Shown here: positions 28,115-38,613 of the stretch, one piece after another
Layout of the letters: each line of letters opens with the position of its first letter
How positions within the stretch are numbered: the stretch's first letter is position 1
Source: Chlorobiales bacterium Clorobi_01
GTDB taxonomy: Bacteria > Bacteroidota > Chlorobiia > Chlorobiales > Chlorobiaceae
Length of the DNA: 64,000 nucleotides
Assembly: GCA_001602925.1 (NCBI GenBank)
Contig: LUZT01000016.1
Span: 19,567-83,566, forward strand
Direction: 5' to 3'
Notes under the pieces: model-generated
What the model saw: only the letters and a program-made list of their open reading frames with translations
The model's database searches: none
Told to the model about the DNA's origin: nothing
Made by a program: the position numbers and the translations under genes

Positions 28115-29110
28115 TCAGTTCAGCATACGGCGTTCACGATACCATTCAAACGTCCGCCGGATGCTCTCTGCAAACGGTTCATAGCGCATACCCAGTTCCC
28201 GCTGGGCTTTCGACGAATCGAAATACAGAAATTTCGAGGCCACGGTGAACATGGTCATGTTGAACAGCTTCGAAATCTTTTTCCTTTCCGGACGGAACTT
28301 AAGGAGAAAACTGACCGCATGAGCTGCCCAGATCGGCAGCGGAAAGGAACGCTGGTGCACGCCGGTGACATCCATGATCGTCTGGGCCAGCTCTTTGAAC
28401 GAAACATTGTCACCACCGACAATATAGCGCTCGCCCATGCGCCCTTTCTTCATGGCTGTAATGAGACAGTCAATCACGATCTCCACATCCACTACACATA
28501 TTCCACCTAATGGATAAAACGGCATCTTGCGCTTGTAGACATCCTTGATGATGCGCCCGGCGTTAAAATTGATATCACCCGCACCGAAGACAAATGCCGG
28601 CACCACGATGACACAGTCCATACCTTTTTTCACCTCTGCGGCGACGATCTTTTCCGCAGCATGTTTGGTTCTGGCATACTCCAGATCGATAGTGTCGAAA
28701 TTCCAGCCGCTCTCCTCGTTGAACTTGCGGTTCGGGCCGCTGATTCCCACCGCCGTGATGGAACTCACATGCACCACCCTCCTGACCTTTGCCCGGCGAC
28801 AGGCATCGAGCACGTTCTGTGTGCCTTCGACATTGATCCTTTGGAGAAGAGGATTTTTCCGGTCGCCCATATAGGTGATACCTGCGCAATGATAGACCTC
28901 TTCAGCTCCTTCGAACGCTCCGGAAAGCGAAGCGATATCCGTCACATCGCCGTAAACGAGAGTGATCCGGTCAAGGCACTCCTTGAGAGAGGCTAAATCG
29001 GAGCTGGCCCTGACCAGCGCGTGAACATCTTCGCCAGACGCAGCCAGCCTGTGGACAAGACGGGACCCGATGAACCCGGTGCCTCCGGTTACGACTATTT
29101 TCTTTCTCAC
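28115..29110 (-). CDS. NAD-dependent epimerase/dehydratase family protein
   Basis: A 331-residue extended SDR. N-terminal Rossmann loop IVVTGGTGFIGSRLVHRL, acidic/nucleotide loop VYGDVTDIAS, active-site Tyr-x-x-x-Lys in EYARTKHAAEK (about residue 150), with the Ser at VVHVSSITAVG. It is closest in feel to dihydroflavonol reductase / 3-beta-HSD-type members (SITAVG and YARTKHAAE). The substrate is unknown; sterol-like, hopanoid or lipid head groups are possible. It sits upstream of the DUF294 gene on the same strand, 99 bases away. Confidence 0.85.
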   Translation of the reverse strand: MRKKIVVTGGTGFIGSRLVHRLAASGEDVHALVRASSDLASLKECLDRITLVYGDVTDIASLSGAFEGAEEVYHCAGITYMGDRKNPLLQRINVEGTQNVLDACRRAKVRRVVHVSSITAVGISGPNRKFNEESGWNFDTIDLEYARTKHAAEKIVAAEVKKGMDCVIVVPAFVFGAGDINFNAGRIIKDVYKRKMPFYPLGGICVVDVEIVIDCLITAMKKGRMGERYIVGGDNVSFKELAQTIMDVTGVHQRSFPLPIWAAHAVSFLLKFRPERKKISKLFNMTMFTVASKFLYFDSSKAQRELGMRYEPFAESIRRTFEWYRERRMLN

Positions 29111-29199
29111 AAATGCACTATGGTATTGAAGAACTGGTACTTTGACGAATGACGCCCCGGATTCGGTCTCCGGAGCGATATCCGTCTTATGATGACTTT

Positions 29200-30243
29200 T
29201 TACTCCTGAACCTTGATCTTGCCGTCCAGAATATCCTTGCGGATCGACTCGATACGCTCGTGCACGGACTGATCGATCAATTTTTCGGTATCGCTGTTCC
29301 AGACGTAATCGGTGTAACGGTCATCAAGACCGAACACCCGCTGCTTTCCGCCCTCGAACTTACCATGCATCGCCTCGTCGATTGTGGTCAGTACAGCCTT
29401 GTTGATCGCCTTGTTGATGCTGGTCAGCATATTCTCCGGAGCAGGCCACTCCAGGGCCATATCGGTGCAGATCACGAGCTTTTTCGATTCGCGCGCCGCC
29501 TCGATGACGCCCATGCCGCTCGCTCCTGCCGCCTGGTAGATAATATCCGCTCCCTGGCTGTACTGGCCAAGCGCAATTTCCTTGCCTTTGGCCGGATCGT
29601 TGAAGGCGCTGCCGGTCATGCCGATGAAGTTGGTGATGAGCTTGATGTCCGGCCTGGCATACTTCGCCCCCTCGATGTAGCCGGACTCGAATTTCCTGAT
29701 GATGTTGGAATCCATGCCGCCGATGAAGCCGATGATGCCGGTTTTCGATTCGAGCGCCGCAATCGCTCCGGCAAGGAACGACCCCTTTTTCTCCTCGAAC
29801 ACAATGCCGGAGAGGTTCGACGGAATCTCTGCACCGGGCTGTGGATTGTAGTCGATACAGGCGAACTTCTTGTCGGGGAATTCTTTGGCGATAGCCGTAA
29901 TGTCATCGGTAAAGAGCAGACCGACACCGATGATCAGCTTGATATCGGGATCGGCGGCCATTTGCCTCAGTGCAGCCTCGCGATCGGCACCCTCGCCTGA
30001 TGGCTCGATGTAATCGAACTGTATCCCGAGCTTCTGCTTGGCCTGTTCAAGGCCGTTATAAGCCGAATCGTTGAACGACTTGTCTCCACGACCACCGACA
30101 TCGAACACCAGGCCGACTTTGTAAGCGTTTGGATTGCTTTCCGAGACCTTTTTTTTCCCCGCGCATCCAGTAAGAAGCAGCATGAACATCGTCAGAATAG
30201 ACGAAAGCCTGAAAAAGGGTGATGAATATTTCCGGTAAGTCAT
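29200..30243 (-). CDS. BMP-family ABC substrate-binding lipoprotein
   Basis: A 347-residue lipoprotein. The ATG at 30243 is chosen as it gives a short basic N-terminus, a hydrophobic core (SSILTMFMLLLTGC) and a lipobox Cys at about residue 27; 29 in-frame residues upstream do not look like a signal. After the Cys come the BmpA/Med family features: VGLVFDVGGRGDKSFNDSAY, FIGGMDSNIIRKFESGYIEGAKY, YQAAGASGMGVIEAA. Family members bind purine nucleosides for ABC import. No permease or ATPase gene flanks it, unlike the usual nupABC order. Confidence 0.9.
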   Translation of the reverse strand: MTYRKYSSPFFRLSSILTMFMLLLTGCAGKKKVSESNPNAYKVGLVFDVGGRGDKSFNDSAYNGLEQAKQKLGIQFDYIEPSGEGADREAALRQMAADPDIKLIIGVGLLFTDDITAIAKEFPDKKFACIDYNPQPGAEIPSNLSGIVFEEKKGSFLAGAIAALESKTGIIGFIGGMDSNIIRKFESGYIEGAKYARPDIKLITNFIGMTGSAFNDPAKGKEIALGQYSQGADIIYQAAGASGMGVIEAARESKKLVICTDMALEWPAPENMLTSINKAINKAVLTTIDEAMHGKFEGGKQRVFGLDDRYTDYVWNSDTEKLIDQSVHERIESIRKDILDGKIKVQE

Positions 30244-30436
30244 GCCTGTAGCGGAGGTTGATTCGTCAAAAATTTTGGCTTTTAATATAACAAAAAAAGG
30301 CGCGTTTCTCGAAAGCAGTGCCAGACACAACCGCTCGACGTGGAACCGGAGCTCGGATTACACAATGCCATCATTTTTCGACACTTAATCACGTTAAACC
30401 AAGCGGCTGGCAGCAAGAAGGAGGGTAGCCCGAATG

Positions 30437-30480
30437 AAAAGAGGCTGGCCCGATTTTATTTCCGGAACAGCCCCTCTTGA
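30437..30480. terminator. Imperfect hairpin sharing a 16-bp arm with the fba terminator
   Basis: AAGAGGCTGG (from 30439) can pair with CAGCCCCTCTT (30468-30478) with one bulge. The arm AAAAGAGGCTGGCCCG (30437-30452) is identical to 14248-14263. No T run follows directly. It lies between the divergent lipoprotein gene and the converging end of the membrane-protein gene. Confidence 0.35.
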
Positions 30481-30534
30481 AAACGTTATTCTACGACAGC
30501 AGAAGTTTCCGTCACTCGTCACCCAATGATATAC

Positions 30535-31194
30535 TTACGGCTTCAGCTGGTTTTCCCTCTGCGCGAACAGGCTTCTGATGCCTGGCAGCATCGAGAGAGC
30601 GGCCGAATCGTTGCCCAGCTTGACCGTTTCCGCAAGCTCGTCGATGGCGCGTCCGATGGTCTGGTTGACCATGATGTCCGCCTGGCCTGTACCGGGGGTC
30701 AGAAATCTGGTTTCACCGCCAAGCCGAAGCACTTTGGTTCTCACATCGGGCTTCGTGCAGCGACGCCCAATAGCTTCGATACGGTCAGCCCATTCAGCAG
30801 GACCAGCTGCGATTTCAGCCTTTTTTCTTTTGCCGACCGAGATTTCATCCATACCATTCGACACAAAAAGAACGGCCAGGCAGGTGACGCTCAGCACGTC
30901 AGCAATAATCCCCCCGGTTCTCATTCCCTGGAGCTCCAGAGTCAGACCAGCGATGGAGGCAAGAAACGCAAACAGCGCAATCACTGCGCTTATGATGGTT
31001 GAAAGGTTCCAGCCCAGACGGAATCCCCTGACGAGAGCATATGAGCCTGCCGAAAGTGACAGGGTAAAAAGAGCAACCGGGGCGAACTGCAATCCGCCAT
31101 CGATGAGATTTCCGAAAAACAGCGCAAAAAAGAGAGCGAGAACCGTCAGCACGATGCCCAACGGCAGCAATACCCAAAGCCAGGATTGTTTCAT
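30535..31194 (-). CDS. Membrane protein with cytoplasmic C-terminal domain, unknown function
   Basis: A 219-residue protein. Four hydrophobic segments cover residues about 6-28, 35-55, 62-85 and 92-112 ([20 protein letters not shown] is the first). A charged cytoplasmic tail of 105 residues follows ([20 protein letters not shown]..., [14 protein letters not shown]). No known domain is recognised. It is divergent from the helicase gene. Confidence 0.7.
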   Translation of the reverse strand: MKQSWLWVLLPLGIVLTVLALFFALFFGNLIDGGLQFAPVALFTLSLSAGSYALVRGFRLGWNLSTIISAVIALFAFLASIAGLTLELQGMRTGGIIADVLSVTCLAVLFVSNGMDEISVGKRKKAEIAAGPAEWADRIEAIGRRCTKPDVRTKVLRLGGETRFLTPGTGQADIMVNQTIGRAIDELAETVKLGNDSAALSMLPGIRSLFAQRENQLKP

Positions 31195-31484
31195 TCCTCA
31201 GTAGTTTTATCGTCACGAAATGTTCCGCTTTACGGCGCCAGACACATCACGGCCAGAATCATTTCCGGCCGGCAGCGCCAACAGATAGCCAAGATAAGAA
31301 AATCCCTTGCAATAGCCCCAAATTCTCGGCACCCTCTTCGCCCTGTCAACCAGGCACTCATCACCAGCGTCCACCTTCACGGTATTCGTATTTCATGTAC
31401 CATTTCATAAAGATAACCGGCGGGGTTTCGAGGGAAACATGCTACATTGCGTGTCCCGAATTTCGATCAACCTTATTGCATACC

Positions 31485-32729
31485 ATGCCTTTTTCCGCTC
31501 TCGGAATCATCGATCATCTGCGCAAAGCCCTCGACCAGGAGGGGTACACATCTCCAACCCCGATACAGAAAGAAGCTATCCCGGTCATTCTCGAAGGTAA
31601 CGACCTGCTCGCCTGCGCCCAGACCGGCACCGGCAAAACCGCCGCATTCGCGCTGCCCGTGCTGCAACTGCTGCACCAGAGCCGGATGCACGGCGAAAAG
31701 CGTAAAATCCGCTGCCTCGTGCTCACCCCGACCAGGGAGCTCGCAATCCAGATCGGCGAAAGCTTCACTGCCTATGGCCGTCATACCGGCCTCATAAACA
31801 CCGTGATTTTTGGCGGCGTCAACCAGAACCCGCAGACCGCGCGGCTCGTGCGGGGCGTCGATATTCTGGTCGCCACGCCGGGCCGCCTGCTCGACCTGAT
31901 CGGCCAGGGCCACCTGCACCTGCACGACATCGAATATTTCGTGCTCGACGAAGCTGACCGGATGCTCGACATGGGCTTCATTCACGACATCAGACGAGTA
32001 CTGGCGGTTCTACCGAAAAAGCGGCAGTCACTCTTCTTTTCGGCCACCATGCCACCCGAAATCATCAAGCTCTCCGCTGCGATTCTGCACAACCCGAAAG
32101 AGGTCATGGTCACGCCGGTTTCATCGACCGTCGAGATCATCAACCAGCAGATTCTGTTCGTTGACCGCGAAAACAAGAACAGCCTGCTCGCGCACCTGCT
32201 CAAGGAACGAAACATCGAAAGCGCGCTGGTCTTCACGCGAACCAAGCACGGCGCGGACAAGGTGGCCCGTTTTCTGGCGCACCACGACATCACCGCCGAG
32301 GCGATTCACGGCAACAAATCGCAAAACGCCCGCCAGCGCGCACTCGGCAACTTCAAGACGAGGCAAACGAGAGTGCTGGTCGCCACCGACATCGCCGCAA
32401 GGGGAATCGACATCGATGAACTCGAATATGTCATCAACATCGATTTGCCCAACATCCCGGAAACCTACGTGCACCGCATTGGCCGAACTGGCCGGGCCGG
32501 AAACCGTGGAGCCGCCTACTCCTTCTGTAACGCCGAAGAGAAAGCCTACCTCCGCGACATCGAAAAACTGATCGCCCGAAAAATCCCGGTCATCGAAGAT
32601 CATCCCTTTCCGATGGTGAACACAATTCCGGAAAATGCTGCAGCATCAAAGCAACCGGCAAGAAAGGTTCCCCATCAGAAAAAACCTTCTGGAACCCACC
32701 CCGGCAACTCGCACTGGAAACGAAAATGA
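31485..32729 (+). CDS. DEAD-box ATP-dependent RNA helicase, RhlE type
   Basis: A 414-residue helicase unwinding RNA, probably in ribosome assembly or RNA decay. The start [17 protein letters not shown] at 31485 matches the family's N-terminus (F-x-x-L-G, Q-motif with [13 protein letters not shown]). Motifs in order: [15 protein letters not shown] (Walker A), [20 protein letters not shown] (DEAD), FSATMP (SAT), [22 protein letters not shown] and [10 protein letters not shown]. The C-terminal tail of about 45 residues is basic and Lys/Pro-rich, as in RhlE. Start spacing and lack of a strong Shine-Dalgarno leave some uncertainty. Confidence 0.93.
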   Translation: MPFSALGIIDHLRKALDQEGYTSPTPIQKEAIPVILEGNDLLACAQTGTGKTAAFALPVLQLLHQSRMHGEKRKIRCLVLTPTRELAIQIGESFTAYGRHTGLINTVIFGGVNQNPQTARLVRGVDILVATPGRLLDLIGQGHLHLHDIEYFVLDEADRMLDMGFIHDIRRVLAVLPKKRQSLFFSATMPPEIIKLSAAILHNPKEVMVTPVSSTVEIINQQILFVDRENKNSLLAHLLKERNIESALVFTRTKHGADKVARFLAHHDITAEAIHGNKSQNARQRALGNFKTRQTRVLVATDIAARGIDIDELEYVINIDLPNIPETYVHRIGRTGRAGNRGAAYSFCNAEEKAYLRDIEKLIARKIPVIEDHPFPMVNTIPENAAASKQPARKVPHQKKPSGTHPGNSHWKRK

Positions 32730-32837
32730 AAACCGTATAAGAAATTCCCTCTGAGCAGTGGCTTTTGATTTATGCCGCTGGAATCGCTACTATTATTCTG
32801 ATGCCTGACCTGACTGAAAAGGCATCAGCAACGCTGA

Positions 32838-34319
<1,482 letters not shown>

Positions 34320-34320
34320 G

Positions 34321-34725
34321 ATGCTTGCCGACTCGATGCGCCTGAAAATCCTCCTGCCCTACAAGGTGTTTGCTGTGAAAGAGCGGGTGCTGAACATCGT
34401 CGCCGAAACGGAAAAAGGGTCTTACGGGTTCCTGCCTAACCGGCTCGACTGCATCGCGCCGCTCGTGCCTGGAATTCTGATGTACAAAACCGCAGAAGAA
34501 GGCGAAACCTTCGTGGCGGTCGATCAGGGCATTCTCGTCAAAACCGGGCCTGAGGTGGTGGTGTCCGTGCGTCACGCCATTGGCGGTGTCGATCTCGGCC
34601 AGCTCGAATCGGCGGTCAAGCAGCAGTTTCTCGATCTCGACGAGTGCGAGCGCAGCGTTCGCGGCACGATGGCCAAGCTGGAGAGCAGTTTCATCCGGCG
34701 CTACATGGAGCTGAAACATGAATGA
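34321..34725 (+). CDS. atpC: N-type F-ATPase epsilon subunit
   Basis: A 134-residue F1 epsilon chain. The beta-sandwich part carries FAVKERVLNIVAETEKGSYGFLPNRLDCIAPLVPGIL, matching the family's G-x-x-x-I-L-P-x-H-x-x region, with a helical C-terminal hairpin. It starts one base after the atpD stop, with GGAGGAAATTGAG supplying the ribosome site inside the end of atpD. In the operon it couples the gamma stalk to F1 regulation. Confidence 0.9.
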   Translation: MLADSMRLKILLPYKVFAVKERVLNIVAETEKGSYGFLPNRLDCIAPLVPGILMYKTAEEGETFVAVDQGILVKTGPEVVVSVRHAIGGVDLGQLESAVKQQFLDLDECERSVRGTMAKLESSFIRRYMELKHE

Positions 34726-35041
34726 GCGCGAGCCGGGAAAATTGTCGGCGAAGAACAAGCCGCTCGAAAAGCGTGTCGGCGACAGTGAACTGCGCAAGAT
34801 CAGGGCGCGAAAGAACGCGACCCGAAGCATCTGGGAGGGATTCGCCATGTTCGGCATCATCGGCTGGGCGGTAGCGATTCCGACACTTATCGGCGTGGCG
34901 GTCGGCATCTGGCTCGACCGGCACTACCCTTCGCCCCACTCCTGGACGCTGACCATGATCGTCGTTGGTGTGGTGATCGGCTGCCTGAACGCCTGGCACT
35001 GGGTCTCGGAGGAAAACCGGAACATCGACAAGGAGGAGTGA
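34718..35041 (+). CDS. atpQ: N-ATPase AtpQ (AtpI/AtpZ-like) subunit
   Basis: A 107-residue protein with a charged N-terminus (MNEREPGKLSAKNKPLEKR) and two hydrophobic segments (GFAMFGIIGWAVAIPTLIGVAV and a second at about residues 76-96). It starts 8 bases inside atpC. The family (AtpI-like, called AtpQ in N-ATPases) is thought to help assemble or stabilise the c-ring. WxGFAMFGxxGW is the characteristic opening of the first transmembrane hairpin. Confidence 0.85.
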   Translation: MNEREPGKLSAKNKPLEKRVGDSELRKIRARKNATRSIWEGFAMFGIIGWAVAIPTLIGVAVGIWLDRHYPSPHSWTLTMIVVGVVIGCLNAWHWVSEENRNIDKEE

Positions 35042-35042
35042 C

Positions 35043-35345
35043 ATGACAACGAATTTTCTGGCAATACTCGGCGGCTTTGCGCTGGGGCTGTTTTATTTCG
35101 GCGGACTCTGGCTGACCGTGCGAAAGGGACTCTTCTCGCCGCATCCGGCGTTGCTGTTTCTGACAAGCACGCTTCTGCGCACGGCGGGCGTCATCGGCGG
35201 CTTCCTCCTCATTTCGTCTGGCGATCCGGTGCGGCTGCTCTTTGCCGTCGGCGGTTTCGTGGCGGCAAAAGTGACGAGCATCGTGTTCGGACGCTGCAAC
35301 AGTGCACCGGAGCATCGCGACAAAGAGGAGACACCATGCATCTGA
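35043..35345 (+). CDS. atpR: N-ATPase AtpR subunit
   Basis: A 100-residue protein with three hydrophobic segments (NFLAILGGFALGLFYFGGLW, ALLFLTSTLLRTAGVIGGFLL and VRLLFAVGGFVAAK). A conserved Arg in the second segment (TLLRTAG) is a mark of AtpR, suggested to interact with the c-ring carboxylate. One base separates it from the atpQ stop, and its end overlaps the atpB start by 10 bases. Unique to N-type operons. Confidence 0.85.
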   Translation: MTTNFLAILGGFALGLFYFGGLWLTVRKGLFSPHPALLFLTSTLLRTAGVIGGFLLISSGDPVRLLFAVGGFVAAKVTSIVFGRCNSAPEHRDKEETPCI

Positions 35346-36016
35346 GCAGCGACGAGGTCATTCTGTGGCAGTCGGGCTTTCTGAAGCTCAACCTGACCAT
35401 CCTCACCACCTGGGCGTTGATGCTGCTGCTCGGGGGTGGTGCGTGGCTCATCACACGGCGACTCTCGACCAGTATCACGATTTCGCGCTGGCAGAGCATG
35501 CTGGAGATCATCGTTACAATGGCCCACCGGCAGATCGGCGAGGTCGGCCTGCAGAAGCCCGAAAAGTATCTGCCCTTCATCGCCACGCTCTTTCTGTTCA
35601 TCTCCACGGCGAACCTCTGCACGGTCATTCCCGGCTACGAACCGCCGACCGGCTCGCTCTCGACCACGGCGGCGCTCGCCCTCTCGGTCTTCATCGCCGT
35701 ACCGCTCTTCGGCATCGCGGAGAGCGGCCTCGTGGGCTACCTGAAAACCTACGCCGAACCGACGCCAATCATGCTCCCCTTCAATATCGTCGGCGAACTC
35801 ACCCGTACGATGGCGCTCGCCGTACGTCTGTTCGGCAACATGATGAGCGGCGACATGATTCTCGTCATTCTGCTGACGATTTCGCCACTCGTCTTTCCGG
35901 TGCTCATGAACATCCTTGGTCTTTTGACCGGCATGGTGCAGGCCTACATTTTCAGCATCCTGGCCACGGTCTATATCGCCGCTGCGACCAGAACACGAGA
36001 AAAATCAACAAGTTAA
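35336..36016 (+). CDS. atpB: N-type F-ATPase subunit a
   Basis: A 226-residue membrane stator subunit forming the ion half-channels. The critical Arg lies in ELTRTMALAVRLFGNMMSGD, matching the family's essential Arg facing the c-ring. The N-terminal segment and GLVGYLKTYAEPTPIMLPFNIVGEL follow the a-subunit layout, with a final hydrophobic helix pair ending QAYIFSILATVYIAAAT. It is somewhat short compared with housekeeping a subunits, as usual in N-ATPases. Confidence 0.93.
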   Translation: MHLSSDEVILWQSGFLKLNLTILTTWALMLLLGGGAWLITRRLSTSITISRWQSMLEIIVTMAHRQIGEVGLQKPEKYLPFIATLFLFISTANLCTVIPGYEPPTGSLSTTAALALSVFIAVPLFGIAESGLVGYLKTYAEPTPIMLPFNIVGELTRTMALAVRLFGNMMSGDMILVILLTISPLVFPVLMNILGLLTGMVQAYIFSILATVYIAAATRTREKSTS

Positions 36017-36033
36017 CCAAACGAGAAAGCATC

Positions 36034-36315
36034 ATGGATACGCTCACCATCATCGCGATTGTCTCCATTGCCACCGCAGGACTGTCGATCGGCATCGGCG
36101 TCATCGGCCCGGCGCTCGGTCAGGGACGGGCCGTGGCCTCCGCGCTTACTGCGCTCGCCCAGCAGCCGGATGCCGCCTCCACCATCACCCGCACGCTCTT
36201 TGTCGGCTTGGCCATGATCGAATCGATTGCGATCTACTGCTTTGTGATTTCGATCATCCTGATCTTCGCCAATCCGTTCTGGAACCACGCCATTTCGCAA
36301 GTTGGAGGCCACTGA
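36034..36315 (+). CDS. atpE: N-type F-ATPase c subunit with Na+-ligand pattern
   Basis: A 93-residue two-helix proteolipid, starting at the ATG at 36034. Helix 1 carries GIGVIGPALGQGRAVASAL with the Gln of GQG at the position of Na+-binding Gln32 in Ilyobacter c-rings. Helix 2 carries FVGLAMIESIAIYCFVIS, with the Glu-Ser pair and a Tyr five residues later (Glu65, Ser66, Tyr70 in Ilyobacter). This pattern is the known determinant for Na+ over H+. Stop and atpF start overlap as TGATG. Ion specificity is inferred from the pattern, not measured. Confidence 0.95.
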   Translation: MDTLTIIAIVSIATAGLSIGIGVIGPALGQGRAVASALTALAQQPDAASTITRTLFVGLAMIESIAIYCFVISIILIFANPFWNHAISQVGGH

Positions 36316-37097
36316 TGCTGATCGACTGGTTCACGGTTGCAGCGCAGCTCGTCAATTTCTTGATCCTGCTCTGGCTGCTGAAACGGTTTCTCTACCAACC
36401 GGTGCTCAAGGCGCTCGACGAGCGGGAAAAGAAAATTGCCGCCGAGCTGGAACATGCGGCAAATGTCGAAGCGGAGGCCGTGCAGGAAAAAGCGGCGTGG
36501 CAGAAAAAGAACGACGAGTTCGCGCAGCAGCGGCAGCAAATGATGAAACAGGCGACGGATGAGGCTGCGACCCGGCGCAGCGAGCTGCTCGACGAGGCAC
36601 GACAGGAGTACGACGCGCTCCATTCGAGGCTGCTCGAAACGCTGAAGCGCGAAGAGACGGAGCGGGAGGAGGAGACCGAGCGGCGCGTCAACGACGAGAT
36701 ATTTTCAGTCGCCGGAAAGCTGCTGGCGGAGCTGGCCGACGAGTCGCTCGAAGCGCGCATCATCGACAAATTCTGCCGCAAGCTCGAAGCGGGCGGCTCC
36801 GAGATTGCCGGACAACACCCCGGACAGGACGGCGCACCGAAGCAGGCGGTCGTGCGCAGCACCTTCCCGCTCATGCCGGAGCAGCGCGAGCGAGTGACTG
36901 GAACCATCGAAAAGCTGATCGGCTCGGAGACTCCCCTATCGTTTGAGCAGTCAGACAAATCCGGTTGCGGCATCGAACTGTGCGTGGATGGCCTGTGCGT
37001 GTCGTGGCACTTTCAGGCGGCACTCGACGCGCTGAAAAGAGCTGCCGACGAGTACCGCGAACATGAACCGGACGAAGGAGCGGCGGATGCCAGATAA
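36315..37097 (+). CDS. atpF: N-type F-ATPase b subunit with delta-like C-terminal extension
   Basis: 260 residues, much longer than the usual b subunit (about 160). Residues 5-25 are the membrane anchor (FTVAAQLVNFLILLWLLKRFLYQPV), then a long charged coiled coil (EREKKIAAELEHAANVEAEA and onward). From about residue 175, AVVRSTFPLMPEQRERVTGT and SGCGIELCVDGLCVSWHFQAALDAL resemble the C-terminal part of F1 delta. No separate delta gene occurs in the operon, so this extension probably substitutes for it. The overlap with atpA is 11 bases. Confidence 0.9.
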   Translation: MLIDWFTVAAQLVNFLILLWLLKRFLYQPVLKALDEREKKIAAELEHAANVEAEAVQEKAAWQKKNDEFAQQRQQMMKQATDEAATRRSELLDEARQEYDALHSRLLETLKREETEREEETERRVNDEIFSVAGKLLAELADESLEARIIDKFCRKLEAGGSEIAGQHPGQDGAPKQAVVRSTFPLMPEQRERVTGTIEKLIGSETPLSFEQSDKSGCGIELCVDGLCVSWHFQAALDALKRAADEYREHEPDEGAADAR

Positions 37098-38613
37098 GAG
37101 CGGACATCCTCTGGACAAGGCGCTCGAAAGCGTCCGCCAGGCACGAGAGGGCTGGTCGGCTGACCTCACGCTGGTCGAGGAGGGCGTCGTGCGGACGGTG
37201 CTGAACGGCATCGTCAAGATCGACGGTCTGCCGGGCGTCGGCTACGAAGAGCTGGTGCGCTTCCACGACGACCTCTACGGCATCGCCTTCAACATCGATC
37301 CCGGCGAGGTGGGCGTGGTGCTGCTCGGCGACTACTCCCTGCTCAAGACCGGCGACCGGGCGTGGCGCACGGGGTGCGTCACCGACGTGCCGGTTGGCGA
37401 GCAGCTCATCGGGCGCGTGATCGATCCCCTCGGCCAGCCGCTCGACGAACTCGGCCCGATCAGAACCACCAGGCGCTGGCCGATCGAGCGCCCCGCCCCG
37501 CCAATCATGGATCGCGACCCGGTCACGGTGCCGCTACAAACCGGCATCAAGGTGATCGACGCCATCGTGCCGGTCGGACGCGGCCAGCGCGAGCTGATCC
37601 TCGGCGACCGCCAGACCGGCAAAACCTCCGTGGCGCTCTCGGCGATGATCAACCAGCGCCAGAACGAGGTGCTCTGCATCTACTGCGCCATCGGGCAGAA
37701 AGCGGCCTCCGTGGCCAAGGCAGTCGCAGTCTTGCGCGAGCAGGGCGCGATGGAGCACACCATCGTAGTGGTCACGGAGGGCAATGACCCTCCCGGCCTG
37801 CAATACATCGCGCCTTACGCGGCCACGAGCATCGCCGAATACTTCATGCAAAAGGGGCGCAACGTGCTGATCGTTTACGACGACCTGACCAACCACGCCC
37901 GCGCCTACCGCGAACTGTCGCTCCTGCTCAAGCGCCCGCCGGGACGCGAAGCGTTTCCGGGCGACATTTTCTACATCCACTCGCGCCTTCTCGAGCGCGC
38001 CACGCACCTGCGGCGCGAACTTGGCGGCGGCTCCTTGACCGCCCTGCCGATCATCGAAACCGAGGCGCAGAACATCTCGGCCTACATCCCGACCAACCTG
38101 ATCTCCATCACCGACGGCCAGCTCTACTTGTCGCCGACGCTCTTCGAGCTCGGCATCCTGCCCGCCGTGGACATCGGCAAATCGGTCTCGCGCGTCGGCG
38201 GCAAGGCGCAACTCGCCGCTTACCGGGCGGTTACCGGCAGCCTCAAGCTCGCCTACGCGCAGTTCGAGGAGCTGGAAAACTTTGCCCGCTTCGGCACCCG
38301 CCTGGACGAAGCGAGCCGCAAGATCATCGAACACGGCCAGCGCATCCGCGAGTGCTTCAAACAGGACGAATTCGACGTCCTCTCGCTGCCCGAGCAAATG
38401 TTCATCCTCTTGGCGCTGACCGAAGGTTGCTTCGAGAAGATCGGGCTGGACGGAATGCGCGAGGCGATGGACAAGGTGCAGTCGTCGGCATCGGAATTGC
38501 CAGAGAAGCTGGTGACGCAAATTCTCTCCGGCAAGAAGCTTGGCGACGACGACCGCCGCGTCATGCTTGAAGCGGCGAACCGCGCGCTCGAAACCTTCGG
38601 GAAAAGCTCATGA
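37087..38613 (+). CDS. atpA: N-type F-ATPase alpha subunit
   Basis: 508 residues. The ATG at 37087 is preferred over 37063 because AAGGAGCGGCGG precedes it and the N-terminus then fits. Walker A GDRQTGKTSVALSAM (about residue 170), the alpha-specific YCAIGQKAASVAKAV, VVVTEGNDPPGLQYIAPYAATSIAEYF, LIVYDDLTNHARAYRELSLLLKRPPGREA and the C-terminal GKSVSRVGGKAQLAAYR are intact. The end overlaps atpG by ATGA (38610-38613). Confidence 0.95.
   Translation: MPDKSGHPLDKALESVRQAREGWSADLTLVEEGVVRTVLNGIVKIDGLPGVGYEELVRFHDDLYGIAFNIDPGEVGVVLLGDYSLLKTGDRAWRTGCVTDVPVGEQLIGRVIDPLGQPLDELGPIRTTRRWPIERPAPPIMDRDPVTVPLQTGIKVIDAIVPVGRGQRELILGDRQTGKTSVALSAMINQRQNEVLCIYCAIGQKAASVAKAVAVLREQGAMEHTIVVVTEGNDPPGLQYIAPYAATSIAEYFMQKGRNVLIVYDDLTNHARAYRELSLLLKRPPGREAFPGDIFYIHSRLLERATHLRRELGGGSLTALPIIETEAQNISAYIPTNLISITDGQLYLSPTLFELGILPAVDIGKSVSRVGGKAQLAAYRAVTGSLKLAYAQFEELENFARFGTRLDEASRKIIEHGQRIRECFKQDEFDVLSLPEQMFILLALTEGCFEKIGLDGMREAMDKVQSSASELPEKLVTQILSGKKLGDDDRRVMLEAANRALETFGKSS

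Noticed and set aside
32800..32826. GATGCC / GGCATC repeat before atpD
   Set aside because: Six-bp arms with a 15-base loop and no T run; chance is likely.
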